Positions 1 to 13,749 of a DNA stretch of 64,000 bases are shown one piece after another. The stretch spans positions 7,395,001 through 7,459,000 of the forward strand of contig CM072860.1 of the NCBI GenBank assembly GCA_036937835.1, in the 5' to 3' direction. Both the position numbers and the translations under genes were made by a program. Source of the DNA: Pampus argenteus (Eukaryota > Chordata > Actinopteri > Scombriformes > Stromateidae). Position 1 is the stretch's first letter. The number at the start of each line of letters is the position of its first letter. The notes beneath the pieces are model-generated. The model saw only the letters and a list, made by a program, of their open reading frames with translations. It was not told the origin of the DNA and ran no database searches.

Positions 1-1121
1 TTGTTTATTACATGAACATAATGGACAACTCCCAGCCAATCAACACTCTGGTCATGACATCAGTAAAAGCTAATCACAAATAATACGTTTTAAAAACAAC
101 CTTTGCAAATAACTGTATTTTGTAGTCTTTAATGAAAGAGATATTGTATGCGCTCAGGAAAAGCAGACATCAGGTTAGAGTACAGTAGTCATTTAGCAGC
201 TGGGACTTGGGAAGCCACAGAAATGCTGGCAAGTTTTGGATCCAGGTATGGACTTGGCAGGCAGTGAGTACTGAAGCTCTTCCATCTCAGTCGGGGGGAG
301 AGGAGGGGGGGGCTACACACACACACAGCATAAGCTGCTGATGGACTGACACAGAGCCAGCCAGCCGCTGCACCACAGTGCCCAAGGCAATTGTGAGGAT
401 GTGAGACAAAAGGCATGCTCACATGTGCACACAATAGAAATAAATCCAATACACAGGAAAAAGATTTCAGCAGCTATATATTGTAACACACACACACACA
501 CATAAACCTTCATCTCACATACAGGCAGCATACACACCTATATTTTGCAAATCAGCATTCAACTTTAACCAGTAAAGGGATCCATAGAAAGCTATTTACT
601 TTTTAAGCTTCACTTTGCTACTGCAGTACTTTGTGACAGACATGGGGATTTGCAGTAGTAATAGGGGATGGTGGGTGTGTGTGTGTGGGGGGGAGGGGGG
701 GTCGCTGACTCTTCACTGCCATAAAGGCTCATCAACCCAGAGGCTCATGAAGGGCAATCGATGTACTCCTTATTGAGCGATAAAGAGACTTGGTAATGGA
801 GATAAGACTGAACATTTCTACTTTCTGCTGCTGCTTGTCAAACGGCAACAGACAAAAGTCTATAAAATGTCAGAATATACTGAAACATGTCTATCACAAG
901 CATAAGGTGACATCTTCAAGAACAATACGAGATCCAAACAAGATGAATGATATGAAACTAAGAAAAGCAGAAAATCTTTATACCTGAGAAGATGAAACCT
1001 GTGCATGATTGTAAAATGGATAAAAGCTTGATAAAAGCTTATACAATTAATCAATTATATCATTTTCTGTTGATCAACTTAAATCGAGTAATCAATTCCT
1101 CACTGATGTGCCTTTTCTCAC

Positions 1122-2047
1122 CTCTTTCACTGTGGCGTCATCAAAGAAAACCCATTTGGAGGACTTGGTGTGAAATGCGAAGGCACAGTAGTGTCGGCTG
1201 GAGTAGCAGATCATCCCCACAAGCTGCAGCTCTCCCTTTTTGGCATGCTCATCTGTCACCCTGTAGAAGAGCTGTGTCCACACACACACACATACAAAAA
1301 TATTACATATATATACACACACACATTCACCAATTACTCATGGACATCAGCAATACAATGAGTGTGGCTGATAGCTAGCACAATCAGTTACTCCATCTGT
1401 TTATAGATTAAGGCCTGAGGGGATGAACCAGCATTGATTTGACAATCAGTGCAAATAAGGGCTGGTTTAAATCAGCTACACTTGATATTTAGACTAGCTT
1501 CAGTGCTATACAGTATTCCTATCAATGACCTAAATACTAATATTTTCTAATTTAATATCTTTTTATGAATATTTTAAAAAATATATAATCAAGAAAGACA
1601 GAAATAACAAAAGCTCCAGCATTAAACAGACATAAAAAGAAAGAGTCGCTTGTCACTTCAGTCACTTCACTCCGTCTATCTCTCACTCTCTTAAACAATA
1701 GATTTCAAAGCAAATGATGGGGGTGGATTGTTCCCTTTAACACCCAATAAAGTCACATAAAATGCTCCCTAATGAATCGAGGCTTTTGTGGCACACTAGT
1801 GGGAGGGGGGTCCAGCAAATTCTTCTGATGGTATGTTTTGGAAACGCGCAAGAGGGAGCTGTCAAATAAACGCTTTGAACACTTCAATAAAGAAGTTATG
1901 TAATGTGTGGAGTGCATGAGCCTTCCCTGATGTGAACTGAACTTATTGATTTCTTTTGCTTGTGAACTTCACCCAACACAGTGGACTTATGTGAACAAAC
2001 AAGTCATGTGGGTTGTTTTTTTTTTTAACATATGAACAGACACTGAC

Positions 2048-2105
<58 letters not shown>

Positions 2106-5100
2106 AGAGGAGGGGTTTTTGACGTGCTGACTGAAGCCAGCAGGGGCTTTCTCATCAGTGGTGCAGGCCAACTGGGCATTGGGCGTTGACTGCTTACGCA
2201 ACGGCCTTGACTTACGGAGAAATAAATCCCCACTTTATTTCCTACATATGTCTGATTGCATCACAAAAACAAGCGAGCGAAGAAATGGCAGCGGTGTGAA
2301 GCAATTGTGTGAATGAACAAATCCTACTAATATAGACATAACATATTGAATCCGGTCTGAAGGGATGTGTTCTGACTGTTAACTTCAACTAAGACGTTAA
2401 AGTAAAAGTTTTATTGTTTGATTGATGAATATATAACATTTCTTAAAACCTAAATCCTTAACCAGACAATTTTTATTTTTATTTTATGTAGCTGTATTTT
2501 ACATGCTGTCACTTTCTATCATCATATTTAAAGACCACACAAGGGTCACAAAATCTGAAAAGAATCTTTAATAACGTAACCACAAAGTGCACATAAATTG
2601 TTAAATAATAAATAATTCTCACCGCAGACAGACTGAGATGAGGCCCGAGTGAGCGGATAACATCCTCTGTGAGGTCTGACTGGTCAGAATCCCAGACAAA
2701 GCCTATGGTAACTATCTCGGGAGAGTTCATGAGGACCCGTCTGATCCTAATCCTCTGGCCACAGTTGCTCTGGAAAAGAAAGACAAAGAAAAAGAGTACA
2801 TGAACAGCTAAATAGGTGATGAAAGTTTTTTTTTGCAGGACACTAGAGCACTTGTTAGATCACATATTACTCTTTCAAGGAACATGAAAGAGTTTTTTGT
2901 TCGAGTCTTTAGTATTAAAAGTCTTTGAATAGGCCACTTACTGGACAGTTGCGAAGGTCCCCGATCGTACACGCAGCTTGTAACAGTTCCCCGAATGTCT
3001 CCTCTCGACGCTGAAGCATCTGTTGACTGAACAAGAAGAGACACACATTGTCAGAAACAAAGTACAGGAAGTGAGACAGACAGAGACAAATAAAGATTAA
3101 AGACATGTGGAGAGTTTAAAAAAAATGGCGTGTGTCAGGTAAAAAATGTATGACTTTGAGAAAAAGTGTGCACAGAGATACATGAGAAGTGGAAACAGAG
3201 TGGAGTAGGACAGATGACAATAGGGAAGCAAAGTAAGTTTCATATTGCCTGTGCCTTACCAGAGTGCGGTGGTGGAGACATAATGCACTAACTCTGTAAA
3301 TGGCAATGGGTCGGAAGATGCCCCACAGCTACGGCACACAGACTGCAAAGGAGAGAGTCAAGAGACCAAGAGGGTGACAAATACAAAACAACTACTAAAA
3401 ACAATTACAAACAGTGTGATTTCACCACTCACAGCCATTACCAAGCACTAATTATCAAGTCACAGTTGTTTGTTTAAACTCTGACTAGGACATGCTTGTC
3501 TTTCTGCATTCCTTGTAATCAATATAATCTGCGGGCTCTGTAATATCCTTTTTTACGTCACCATCTCAAGTGTTTGATATTATTAGGCGTACAATTTAAT
3601 TTCTGAAATTATCAATCTCTCCCTGACCAAAGCAATACTCATTAAGGCCTTGATAACATATTTGTTGGATTGGGTGCCATGAAGTCGAGGTGGAACAAAA
3701 TCCACCAACTGCTGCTAAGGGAATTTAGTCCAAAAAGAGAATTATCTGTTTGATTCAGAGATAGACCTGGTTCAGGACAGTCGGTGATGGGAATCAGCCA
3801 CAGGGTCGTGTGGTGTGTTTTATGCTAGAATTTATGTGTACACCATCTGTGATTTATCTGGTGCTGCTGCTGCACTGAGGAATCTGTCCAGAAACGCCCT
3901 TCTTTATTCTACTGGGGCGACCCAGTACCAAACCATGACGGATTGGACTGCTACTGCCTCGGACAGTGATTCATGTACCTGTGTGTGTGCGTGTCACTTA
4001 ATCCCAACACTGGCTAACTTGTGTGTGTTCACTAAAACACTTCTTTCACAGACACAAAAATAAAAGTAATCCTTGAGAACACATACTTAACATGAACATC
4101 ACCTTTTTTCACAGATTGCTACAGCAGCAGAAAAACAATGATGCTCCAAGTAAAAAAAATAACAATAAGCTTATACTGACCTGCTCATAAAGTGTCATAG
4201 CAAACTTCTGATGTGTGATGCAAGACTTGGAAGTGCAGGCATCTGTCTCCTCAGGCACGATGTGCAGGTGGATCCTTTCCAGTATGTTCTCCTGTGACAG
4301 AGTATAACATCCATTAAGTATGGGACAAAAAATATTTCCTGCTCTTTTTGTAGGAAAGCTCCCTCTTTACAAGCACCACAGGATATTTATTTTTCTGCAG
4401 TGCAGGTATTTCAAACAAAATCATAGTGCTACAGGACACAGCATTACATACAAGGAAGTCAATTTTACGGGTTTTGTCATAAACATGACAGCAGCAGGAA
4501 CAAATTTAAAGAGCAAGTTAAACTCTAATTTAGCTTCCCTTGCCCCTCCTGTTTCTATGGAGTGCTTGTGAGTTTATAAAATATTAAGGCTGTAAGGTAG
4601 GCCTGCAAAGGTTATAGTCACAACTTCACAGCCTGTTAATCTGACAATGGCCAACTCCTTACATAAATTCCTTGCTGCTTCACCCAGTGCATTGCATGGT
4701 GAATGCTCAAGGGCAAAGATCTGTGTGGGTTTAAGAATAAAGATCGTCTACGAAAGATAGCAGCTTCAGTTGTGGATGGAAAAAGTATAAATATAGTATT
4801 TGTGTTAAGGGACTGAAACACCAGAGTTGCTTTTTATGCATCAAATTCAAAGGCATAAGAGGTAAATTATAGTTGTAATTATTATTATCAATTAATTTAG
4901 TGAGCAAATGTTGCACAATCATTTCATTCTTTTTGTGTTTATCTTTAACTGTGTAATTTTGGAGGATAGAATAAAAATCAAGATATAGCTGTGCTGTCTG
5001 GATGTACTACTACTAAAAAGATGTGATAGAAATAAACAAATTAAGCCTAATGGACAAAAAAAACCAACCAGGATTGAAAATGAACTAAAACAAAACCTTA

Positions 5101-7854
5101 AAAACTACAATTGCAGTTTGAGAAAAAACAACTTTTGGCAAAACAATGTTGTGAAACATTGTTTTGTAAAAATGATGAAGGATGCATGAAATTGACTTAA
5201 AAAGCACAGAAATAATACAACATAATATGGTAGCGCAAAACAGAGAGGTTCAAACACAACCCTGGTGCTTATATAACCTGTCACAATGATATTTAGCGGC
5301 AATGTGGCGGGGTTGATGGGAGGGGAAGGGAGAGACAGAAGCTCTTTCAGTGACCTCGCCGTTTGTTGCAGTGCATTACCCGAACTGCATGGCAGGGTAA
5401 CACACAAACATACACACATCCCTCTCCATACATTCCCTCAGGACAGCCTGGTTGCCACAGGAACTTACAAAGCACTCTGCGGCATCATCCATGAAGCCCA
5501 GCTGGAAGCGCTGCTCGTCCTTAAAGGTCTCTGCCAAGGCGTGACGCAGGTTGTCAGAGGGCAGGGCACGCTCCCGACTGTGCTGGAACTGGGAGAAAAT
5601 CCCCTGAAGAAGAGAAGAACTTGTTTGCACATGCACTATGGGACATACGTCACCCTCCCTGCTCAATACACAAGTTGGCTACGTGACCCAATGAGTTGCA
5701 GCACCAACAGTGACTAACAGGAAAACAAGACAGTTTACATATCTCCTTACCTTTAATGCACAAAAGATGCATGACTCTCCCAGGCAGAAGTGTCCAGGCA
5801 GCTGCCTCAAGCTGCGTCTGAAGATGTCCAGCTGCCATAGTACCTACAGAAGAGGAGGAGGTCATCAGTTCTCTTTACAAGCAACAAAGGCTCAGAAATA
5901 GAGGTGGACGTAATGATCATCTTCAACTAGCTCATCAGTTGTCTCACCCTCTGAGTCACAGTCTCTGAGAATGACCTCAACCTCACATGCCAGTAACCCA
6001 CTAGTCAAAAAGCAACCTCAAAGTACATTAATAAACTGCTGGGAAGCTCTGACAAATTTAGACAGTGACTAAGCTTTGAAATTTCTAAATAAATGATGTT
6101 GATATTTTAGGAGGATGGAACATGGTGTACAGCTCCTGGTGGTGAATAAAGTGTAACAAGCAATAATCACAAGACCAGAACAGTTAAGAGCACCTCAGAA
6201 TACAACGCTGCATCTCTCTTTTGGTATACTTTATTGTTAATTATATTTAAAATTTAATGTTCTGGTCATTCTCACACTCCCACAGTAGGCTACAGTTAAT
6301 TTTCCACATTAAGATTAAAAAAACAACCATGAAACACTTGTCTTAACTATAAAATGGATCATGGCATGGCTCCTCACCCACTCAGTTGCTTTGTTTGACA
6401 AACAAGTAAATACAAATCAGATTACAAGAGGAGACACGAGGACACTGCATTATCTCACTAAGAAAATCTGCTTTCAGCCAATCTGACTTTTCATTTAAAG
6501 CAGTACATGAATGGAAAGCGAACCACCAAATCTGTCAGCACACAGAAACCTTCATTATTTAGCAAATGTCTGTCAATACACAATTTACATAATTTATTAT
6601 GTAGATTACAGTAACATTAAGATAAATTAATTTACCTTAATGTTACTGTTGTCATGTTGCTCATATCAACCTTTGCGAAGCTGTTCTGTAATTTAAAGTT
6701 GTTCTGTAATCGTTTGTTTTCGCTTTGCTGAACTGTAATTTGCTTTGCTTTTATTGCTTCCCACGTCTGTGTTCTGCTTCTACTGAAATTGGTATGATGT
6801 AGTATGAGTATATCATGATTATTGTTTTAAGTTGTTTCTTGATTTTAGGCTGACTATAGGCTGCCAACTTCATGTTTTTACTATGGATGAAAACTAGCCT
6901 CCCGACTAATTCTGACATATGTTTATTAACATGTCCCTGAGAAATAAACTGAATAAACTAATAAAATACACATTGACATTTGTATTTATATTTCATCCAC
7001 TTTTAACAGTCCAATAAATATGTCAACTCCAGCTAAGCAATCACCAAATAAAAAGTCTGCTAAAAAAGTCTGCTCCTCTCATCGTGACACATATTTGCGG
7101 CTCCGCACTAAAAACATTATTAACCAGATTAACAAAAGGTCAAAAATAACAGAGAGCTTTGTGTTTTCTGAACCAAAGACCAGCTGTCTTTAGCGAAGCA
7201 TCATCTGTACCGTTTTGTGTACTTTAATCCTGTTACCGTCATGACAGCAGGTGGTCTCCGGAGAACCAATCGAAACATTACAAGAACCAGAAAGCGCTAG
7301 ACTGGAGTGAGTCGCGAGAGAAGACCAAACCACATTTAAATAAGTCAGAGGTTTCTATACATTCATTTATTTTTTGGCTGCCTGCCACATATTGATTTTC
7401 TATTTTTGAAGCTGCACGCCCCGCTCTAACTCTCACAGACCAGTGTGTGGATGCCATGATGGTACACTCTCCGGTACAGTAGGTGGCTGCATTTACAATT
7501 GGTCTGTAGTTCGCCAGTGAAACACTTAGTGAATCCTGTTGGGAAACATTTGTCGTGCAACTAGGCATCACTTTTTAAAACATTTCGTGACCTTAATTTC
7601 TGGAAATTATTTAAGACTTTTTAAGGATCAACAGGAACCCTGATCGCTTCATCATCCCAAGGAAAACAGAATGACATCCAGCTATAAACAAGGTAAAAGG
7701 ACAGACCTACCTGCACAGCACTGTTGAGAAAGCAGCTGTTTTGGCCCGGCTCGTTCAGTAGTCCTTTGGTGGGGGCCAAAGACAGCATGCTCCCCGGCTG
7801 GTACGATTTCCCCAGATTGCCCCCCGGCTTCCTGAAGAACTTGACCCATGCCAT
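1122..7854 (-). CDS. usp53: Ubiquitin carboxyl-terminal hydrolase 53, N-terminal catalytic part (3' end outside window)
   Basis: USP-family protein known to localise at tight junctions with ZO-1; human loss causes cholestasis and mouse mutants go deaf. Coding exons (high to low coordinate): 7854-7711, 5843-5751, 5603-5469, 4291-4181, 3342-3260, 3026-2942, 2769-2623, 1271-1122. All junctions are GT-AG and in frame, giving 316 residues. The start MAWVKFFRKPGGNLGK is nearly identical to human USP53 and unlike USP54. The Cys box GLLNEPGQNSCFLNSAVQ places the nucleophile at about C41; the His box RHYCAFAF gives H293, followed by FFDD at about 310-311. Cys pairs VCRSC (164/167) and NCPSNC (216/220) may form a zinc ribbon. 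The exon that should follow FDDATVKE (IGxRWKDVV in human) is not found in bases 1-1121, so the gene continues off the left edge with its long disordered tail. Whether it is usp53a or usp53b cannot be decided. Confidence 0.95.
2049..2101. repeat. (CA)n microsatellite
   Basis: About 26 uninterrupted CA units in a usp53 intron, flanked by unique sequence. Confidence 0.97.
6586..6649. repeat. Adjacent palindromes (inverted repeats)
   Basis: Two palindromes in 64 bases. At 6586-6603 TACATAAT and ATTATGTA are separated by two bases. At 6608-6649 the arms ACAGTAACATTAAG and CTTAATGTTACTGT match perfectly, and the inner bases continue to pair with one mismatch, giving a 42-bp near-perfect palindrome. 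Lies in the usp53 intron 5844-7710, just before a probable LINE tail. Confidence 0.9.
6790..6965 (+). repeat. Probable LINE-type retrotransposon 3' tail (degenerate)
   Basis: The string ATGGATGAAAACTAGCC, a later CATGTCCCTGAGAAATAAAC and the A/T-rich end resemble the common 3' untranslated tail of fish non-LTR retrotransposons as I remember them. No coding part is visible. The family and the 5' boundary are not determined. Confidence 0.4.
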
Positions 7855-8393
7855 TAGATAGCGGGGTCTGTCTTTTGACAGGTGGAATAGTTGGACGACA
7901 GGGTGGGCCGCTCAGTGCTGGGATTAGATCCCTCTGCCCCTGAAGATGTGACTCCCCAACAGTGTGGGTTACTCCACGAGGTGCCCTGCTTCACATGGGC
8001 TCCGAGTCCATTTCTGCAGCACATGCAGAAAGTCCCTTTAACTTTTTTCCTTGTCTGATAGTTAGAAGTCTTTCCAAAAATAAAAAATAAAACTCAACAC
8101 AAACAGAAAAAAAAAAAATTACAATCCAAGCCTCCGTATGGGAACGCCTCTGATGTTCACTGGTCTGATACTTCTGATGGGATGCATTATAAACACGGAC
8201 GAATCAGTCATCCTGCAGTCTTGATGGTTCTGCACAAAAGGTTTCACAACAGCTTCTGAAGGGATTGTGGATCCCCTGTAAGCAAACTCTGCCACATGGT
8301 TGTGATGCTGTTGACGATATTCAGATGCAGTTGATCGTCCCTCTCCGAGATTCTTCCATAGTCAAGTTTTATCCAGACATCTCTTAGGCTGGG
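7855..8393 (-). other. usp53: usp53 5' leader, upstream part of first coding exon, with uORFs
   Basis: A strong acceptor (pyrimidine tract then AACACAG) ends at 8394, so the first coding exon probably runs 8393-7711 with 539 bases of leader before the ATG at 7854. The leader holds several upstream ATGs: a three-codon uORF near 8380 (ATGTCTGGATAA), a second starting within ACTATGGAAG, and a third within ACCATGTGGC. One frame is open from the acceptor for about 50 codons to a stop at 8244 and reads like a protein (PSLRDVWIKLDYGRISERDD at its start). I assign it as untranslated because it stops well before the conserved MAWVKF start and lies in a different reading unit. Such a leader would be expected to reduce initiation at the main start. 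Confidence 0.6.
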
Positions 8394-11300
8394 CTGTGTT
8401 AGAGAGAAAAAACAATTAGATTTTGACATTATGGAACCCATCTATCTTATTGTAGGTATTACTTTTTTCTAGTGCTCTTTCCAACAAACACAACATGGTT
8501 GTAGTTTCATAGAATCATAAAGTGATTCTTTATTAACCAGGATGTGAACTGTAAATCTGACACAGTCTACTTTTCTTTGCTCAATTATGGGTTAGATGTC
8601 AAATAGGACTTGACAACAAAGCTTGTACATTAACTTTTACAAACACCCTTTGCACCGAAGGCGGCGTCAAACTAAATGACCCCAGCCAGAGTTGTATATT
8701 AACATTCAGACACGCATTTCAATTTACTATACAGTATAGATACAAAGCTCATAAATGAAAATATAACACTGAACAACAGCACTAAGATGTTACCTCATTG
8801 AACTCAGGTTTGTTTTATTTATCTGTATATACACACATACAAATAGAAAAAAAGTAGTTTTAATTGCTTAGAGAAGGAGCTCAACCTTCAACCTGACGAC
8901 TTGAAAACAAAAAGGTCTTTATTTCACTTCATAATATGAAGCTAACCAGAAAATAGTTGGTAATTTTACTTGATACCTAACTAATTAATTAGCATAATTT
9001 GTCATTCTGTTAATCAACTACTGACCTACACATTTAATATGCAGTTATATTGTGAAATAACACTGCCTAAGTCTACACTGCCATGTTTTCATGTACTGAG
9101 AGGATTTTAAGTAGATTTTAAGCATGAACGTTTGCAGTTGTAACTCCAGATGAGAGCCCAAATTGAGGTGGTTGTTCGGGAATTTGTGGCTCGAGTTTTT
9201 AAAAATTCATTTTCCTTTAAAGTGTCTTTCAAAGCCCATCCTGTCTGGCATTGTCATTCTTGTATAAACTAAACTACAAAAGAACACTTGCCTGACCTAT
9301 TTTAACATGAGATGAGATGAGTACAGGACATTATAACAAATAACTGAAGATGCTGTTCAATGTATGAAACTTGCAGTGGTTGTGATTTGTGCACATATGA
9401 AAGCAGCCCTGAACACAGACTTTGAGGTTTGATGGATGAATGTTTGTGCTTTGTGAGGCAATGGAAGCTGTGTGTCGGTTATTACAATATTGAATTCCCT
9501 CAAGAGCTACATATAGTCACAGCCTATAAGCTTTAATGTCTATAATGTGAATTTTATAGGATATTGCCATTCTAAATAACGGATTGTCGTGTAACTTTAT
9601 GAAAAAAACATCACGATAACAAAGCAGACATATTTCCAGGAACAAAAGTACAAAGAAGCAACAGTGAGCAATTGTTCCTTTTGTGTGATACATGGCAATT
9701 CATCCTCTTTTGTGCTCTGTCACACCTATGAAGAAAAAAAAACCCCAACCTCAAACATTTTGTTATTCACAGTGATGACAAAAAACACTGCCCTAGTTTG
9801 CACAAACAGTGAAACTTCCCTCTTGTGACAGTCCCCAGAACACACAAAGTTTCAGCCAAAACCAGTCGGACAACATTACCATCCTGGTATTTCAGGAGCT
9901 GTCAATGGATAGAGATGTTGCATCAATGTATCCTCAACAGCAGGCTAATGTATAGTATTTACAGTCGTCATCTTCCCATGATTCAACTAAACTAACGCTA
10001 ACGTCTCTGCCTCTGTACTTCGCAACTGGACTCCATAGCAACAGCATTCCAATGCAATCACTTAAGCTCAGAGTTGCTTAAGAGCTGCTGTTTTCAGATT
10101 AGTTTCAGGGCTGTAGGGGCAAGTGGGAAAAACTGTACAGAGGCCTCCTAATACAGCCTACCTTTAATAAAAGACATCACATGACCTTGACATGTTGCTA
10201 CCATGTGTCGGTCTCATCAAAAGCCGTCTCCAGGCACACACAAATATTCAATTTTTATATGATGAAATGGAAAAAACAAAAATCACGTCACATTGTCTCA
10301 CATCTCTTTGATAAATTGAAACTAATTACCAGTAAATGGCCTACACATAATACCCTAAACTATTACTACTATATAATCTAGTATAATTATTATTATTATT
10401 AGCTATTATTCTTACTACTACAAGGTGGCAACATCACTTTGACACCAAATGACCCACATTTCAAGTCATTGATTCCTACAATTAAGGGGTATTTAGTAGA
10501 AAAGAAAAAAAAAAAAAACAATACTGCACATCCACATTACTCATCGTCAGTTCAATGACATGGCAAAGCCAATGCATGTTTTTTATTGTGACGTTGCTGA
10601 CAACAGCAAGAGTAAATATGGCCCTGTCCATCGCGTCCTAGAGATTTTATTGCATTACGGTCGTCCACTTGAGAAACTGCCAACCTCACTCATGTTAAAT
10701 TATGTCTTAGCCTGAGAGAAATTGACACTTGCTGACTACAATTCGATGATATAATACAAAGATGATTTGCAGCTTCTTAAGGGATATGAGCATCCTTTTT
10801 TTTAAACAGATACAAGTAATACCATAACAGCACATAACAATAACAAACTTTCTCTGTCTTTTTAACATCCTTAATGTATTTCATATACTGCCATTTCGTA
10901 ATCTTATAATCTCAAGAGCGCTCAAAATCGATTCCAAGTGAATACAGCCACATGAAATATCTACTTCCTTGTTTATAAACATAGGTGGAAAAAATGACTC
11001 AACTGGCAGGTCACAATTTTGTCCCGACGCCAGGTTTACATCATCTAATAAAAGCCAAGACGGCTGTTGACACCCTTCCGTTTCAAGTCTTAGTGCTTAA
11101 TGACAGCATTTAGTTCAGGGTGATTTTCTTTCCATCAGGCAGAGCCTTAACTGTTTGTCCATATTTTTTGTCCCTTTTTTTTTTTCCTTCTGGCACACTC
11201 TGTAGTAGGCCTGTCTCGCAAAGCAAACATCTCACTCAGATCCTCCGAGTTATCTGTCTTTCTCTAAATCTAATACTACAACACTGACATCAACATCAAG

Positions 11301-12714
11301 AGCAGAATAGTTAATATGAAACCATTGATCCCAGTGTGGAAATTAGGTCACCGCAGTTGTAAAAAGTAACACTCAGTGAGGTGCGCTAAATATACAACAT
11401 CTAAGCACAAAATCAGAGTGTAAAAAGCAGAACTAGGAATAGCAGTAAATATAACACCAAAAAAGCAATACTATTTTAAGTGTGTATAACCATTATATGA
11501 TTTAATTTGAAGCTGATATTTTAAATGTTATGTACATTTGAGTGAAAAGTAATTATAATGAACATATTCATAACATTTAACTATTAATGGCAGCACTGTT
11601 TCTGCTGTTGGTGCAGAGAAGAAAACAATGTTTAATAAAGGTGTATGGAAACAAAAAATGTGATGTGAATTTTGAGTTTTTTTATTTTTCACGTGTAGAT
11701 CTTCATCCTCTTTTTTTGGCAGAAAATGGCATGACCAACTCAACTAATCGATTAATCTGTGTATTTTATTAATGACTGTTGCCACTAAAAACGAGTGGGA
11801 AAAAAGGGGAAGGGGGGGGGGGAAGAGTCAACATATAAACTGGAACATTGTATTAACTGTAAATATTTACAGAAAACAAAACTCACATAACTCACTGCAG
11901 GTTTGGTCAAAAATGAAGCATAAATTTGAGTAGAAGCCAAACAAAAAAAAAGCAATTTCACTATTTTTTTCTCAGGCACACTCATACAGGAAGCCCAGTC
12001 TTTTGTAAACAAAGGCTTGCTCCGACTTGTCAAGCAAAGCCTAGGATGGACTTCCCCCCCCCTTCCCTTTGCCATAAGGAAAATGCTAAGGCTAGCAGCG
12101 TGAAGCAATCAGCCAAAGAGTGTGTTGTGCATCAGCAAGTCTGACAGACCGAGGGAGTCTGTAAGACGTGGACGTCTTTGGTGTGAAGGCATGGGATGCT
12201 ATAATTTATCTATTAGTGATCTGTTGATGGATGGCCTCATTAAGAACGAGTCTCTTGATCTCCTTTATATTGTAATACCAAGAGCCTCTGATGAATCAAT
12301 CAGTGGTAAATTGAGTCACACTAATTCAATATATCTATAGGATGCACAAAACAGAAACACATTGTGGGAACAGCACGAAAGAGAAGCGTTTGAGATAAAC
12401 ACAGAGGCCTTTGTTGGAGCAATTCAACCTTTTAGGATCACTCGCCAATACTCATTACATAGCACTGTAGGGGGAAGATAAAACAAGTCTGTCCATCACG
12501 CGTCAGGCGCCATTACAAAGCCTTTCGATTCCTATTTCAGCTTTTACTTGATATAATGCAACTTGCCAAAACTATGGCACAACTTTAAATCTCTCCATAA
12601 CATCCGAATTGAACCCGAGCACGGTCTACATTTTCTCAGTGCAGATCAATACATCTTTCTGTCATGATGGTGCATAATCCACCAGCATGACAGCTGAGAG
12701 TTTTCCCTTCCTGT

Positions 12715-12842
12715 TACTCCTCAACTCCGACTCAGTAACTTGCTCAAGGACGCTTCGACAGGGCTGGAGGAGCCGGGAGTCGACCACCAATCTTCTGATT
12801 AATGGATGACCGCTCTACCTCCAAGCCACAGCCACCCTAAGA
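12715..12842 (-). mobile_element. tRNA-derived SINE
   Basis: Read on the minus strand, a GTGGCTTGGAGGTAGAGCGG segment (plus coordinates about 12811-12830) resembles a pol III A box. It is followed about 35 bases later by GGTCGACTCCC (12775-12785), a slightly decayed B box, and then CCTGTCGAAGCGTCCTTGAG. This matches the widespread fish SINE head I recall (a tRNA-like start, then a CCTTGAGCAAG segment). A poly(A)/T run lies just outside at 12857-12872. The copy looks old: the B box has lost a base. Confidence 0.75.
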
Positions 12843-13749
12843 AAGATTTAACAGTTAAAAAAAAAAAAAAAAGGTGTGCAGATGTACAGTGAAATAGCCC
12901 ACACAGATGTACAGCAAACAGACTGTTGGCTGACAACACTCTCAGATAGATGAGATTCAAAATTAAACTGTTGCTATAGTAACAACAAAACACTCAAGTT
13001 TTAAAAAGGTATAAATTTAAATACAAACAGCATTTCATGAGCAAGCACCTCTTTTATAGATGATTTGTCATCCATTGGTTACATCTTTATCTTAGATTTT
13101 CTGGCCGGTTTTATGCTCAAGTTTGGAAAACAGTAAAAAAGATAAAAGCAATAAACAACACTGAGCAAAGTAACAAACATAAACTGCCATTTCAAGTCCC
13201 GCAATGCATCCGTTTCCAAATGTGGCTAAAAAAAATTTACGTGACTGCTTGAGTTCTCCACCATTTAATTTAAAGTCATTCACTGGCAATGGAAAAAGTG
13301 GACATTACTAACATGTCTCATGTCTAGAGTTAGAAAAATAAAAAGGTCTATTTTTGAGTCATGCAAACTTCTCAGAAGACTGACTCATAGGGTAAATGTA
13401 GAAACGAAGTCACAAATGACAGTCTCCCACTCAGACTTGTCATTTCATTTTATCATTTCTATTTATGTATCGAATAGGACAAACATTTTCTCAAACTTTT
13501 TTTTTCTATTGCACTTGTCCTTAACATGTTTTTTTCTGTCTGCCTGTTTTATTTCAATTTAGTTCAATTTTGCAAAAAAAACAAAACACAACATCTGCCT
13601 TAGCACAGGCAACCACCTCAAATAACTGAAGGAACAATAAAACGTGACCCCTTCGTGAAACTTCTCTACAGACATGGTTTAAACCTTCCAGCAACAATGC
13701 AGTTTCCTGTGTGGGACTTCCTGCTCAAAAAAGGTTTGCCGCTATCCAG

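Larger units (their letters stand above)
1..7710. other. usp53 introns within the catalytic part
   Basis: Between the eight coding exons lie introns at 1272-2622, 2770-2941, 3027-3259, 3343-4180, 4292-5468, 5604-5750 and 5844-7710; bases 1-1121 belong to the intron after the last visible exon. The only clear contents are a CA microsatellite (2049-2101), a palindrome pair (6586-6649) and a probable LINE tail (6790-6965). I see no RNA gene or other coding exon in them. Confidence 0.6.

Noticed and set aside
1..1121. Search for the next usp53 exon (human IGTRWKDVV block)
   Set aside because: No matching codons or splice sites on the minus strand; the exon must lie beyond the left edge.
12162..12180. 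AAGACGT-GG-ACGTCTT inverted repeat
   Set aside because: Seven-base arms are short enough to occur by chance in 64 kb.
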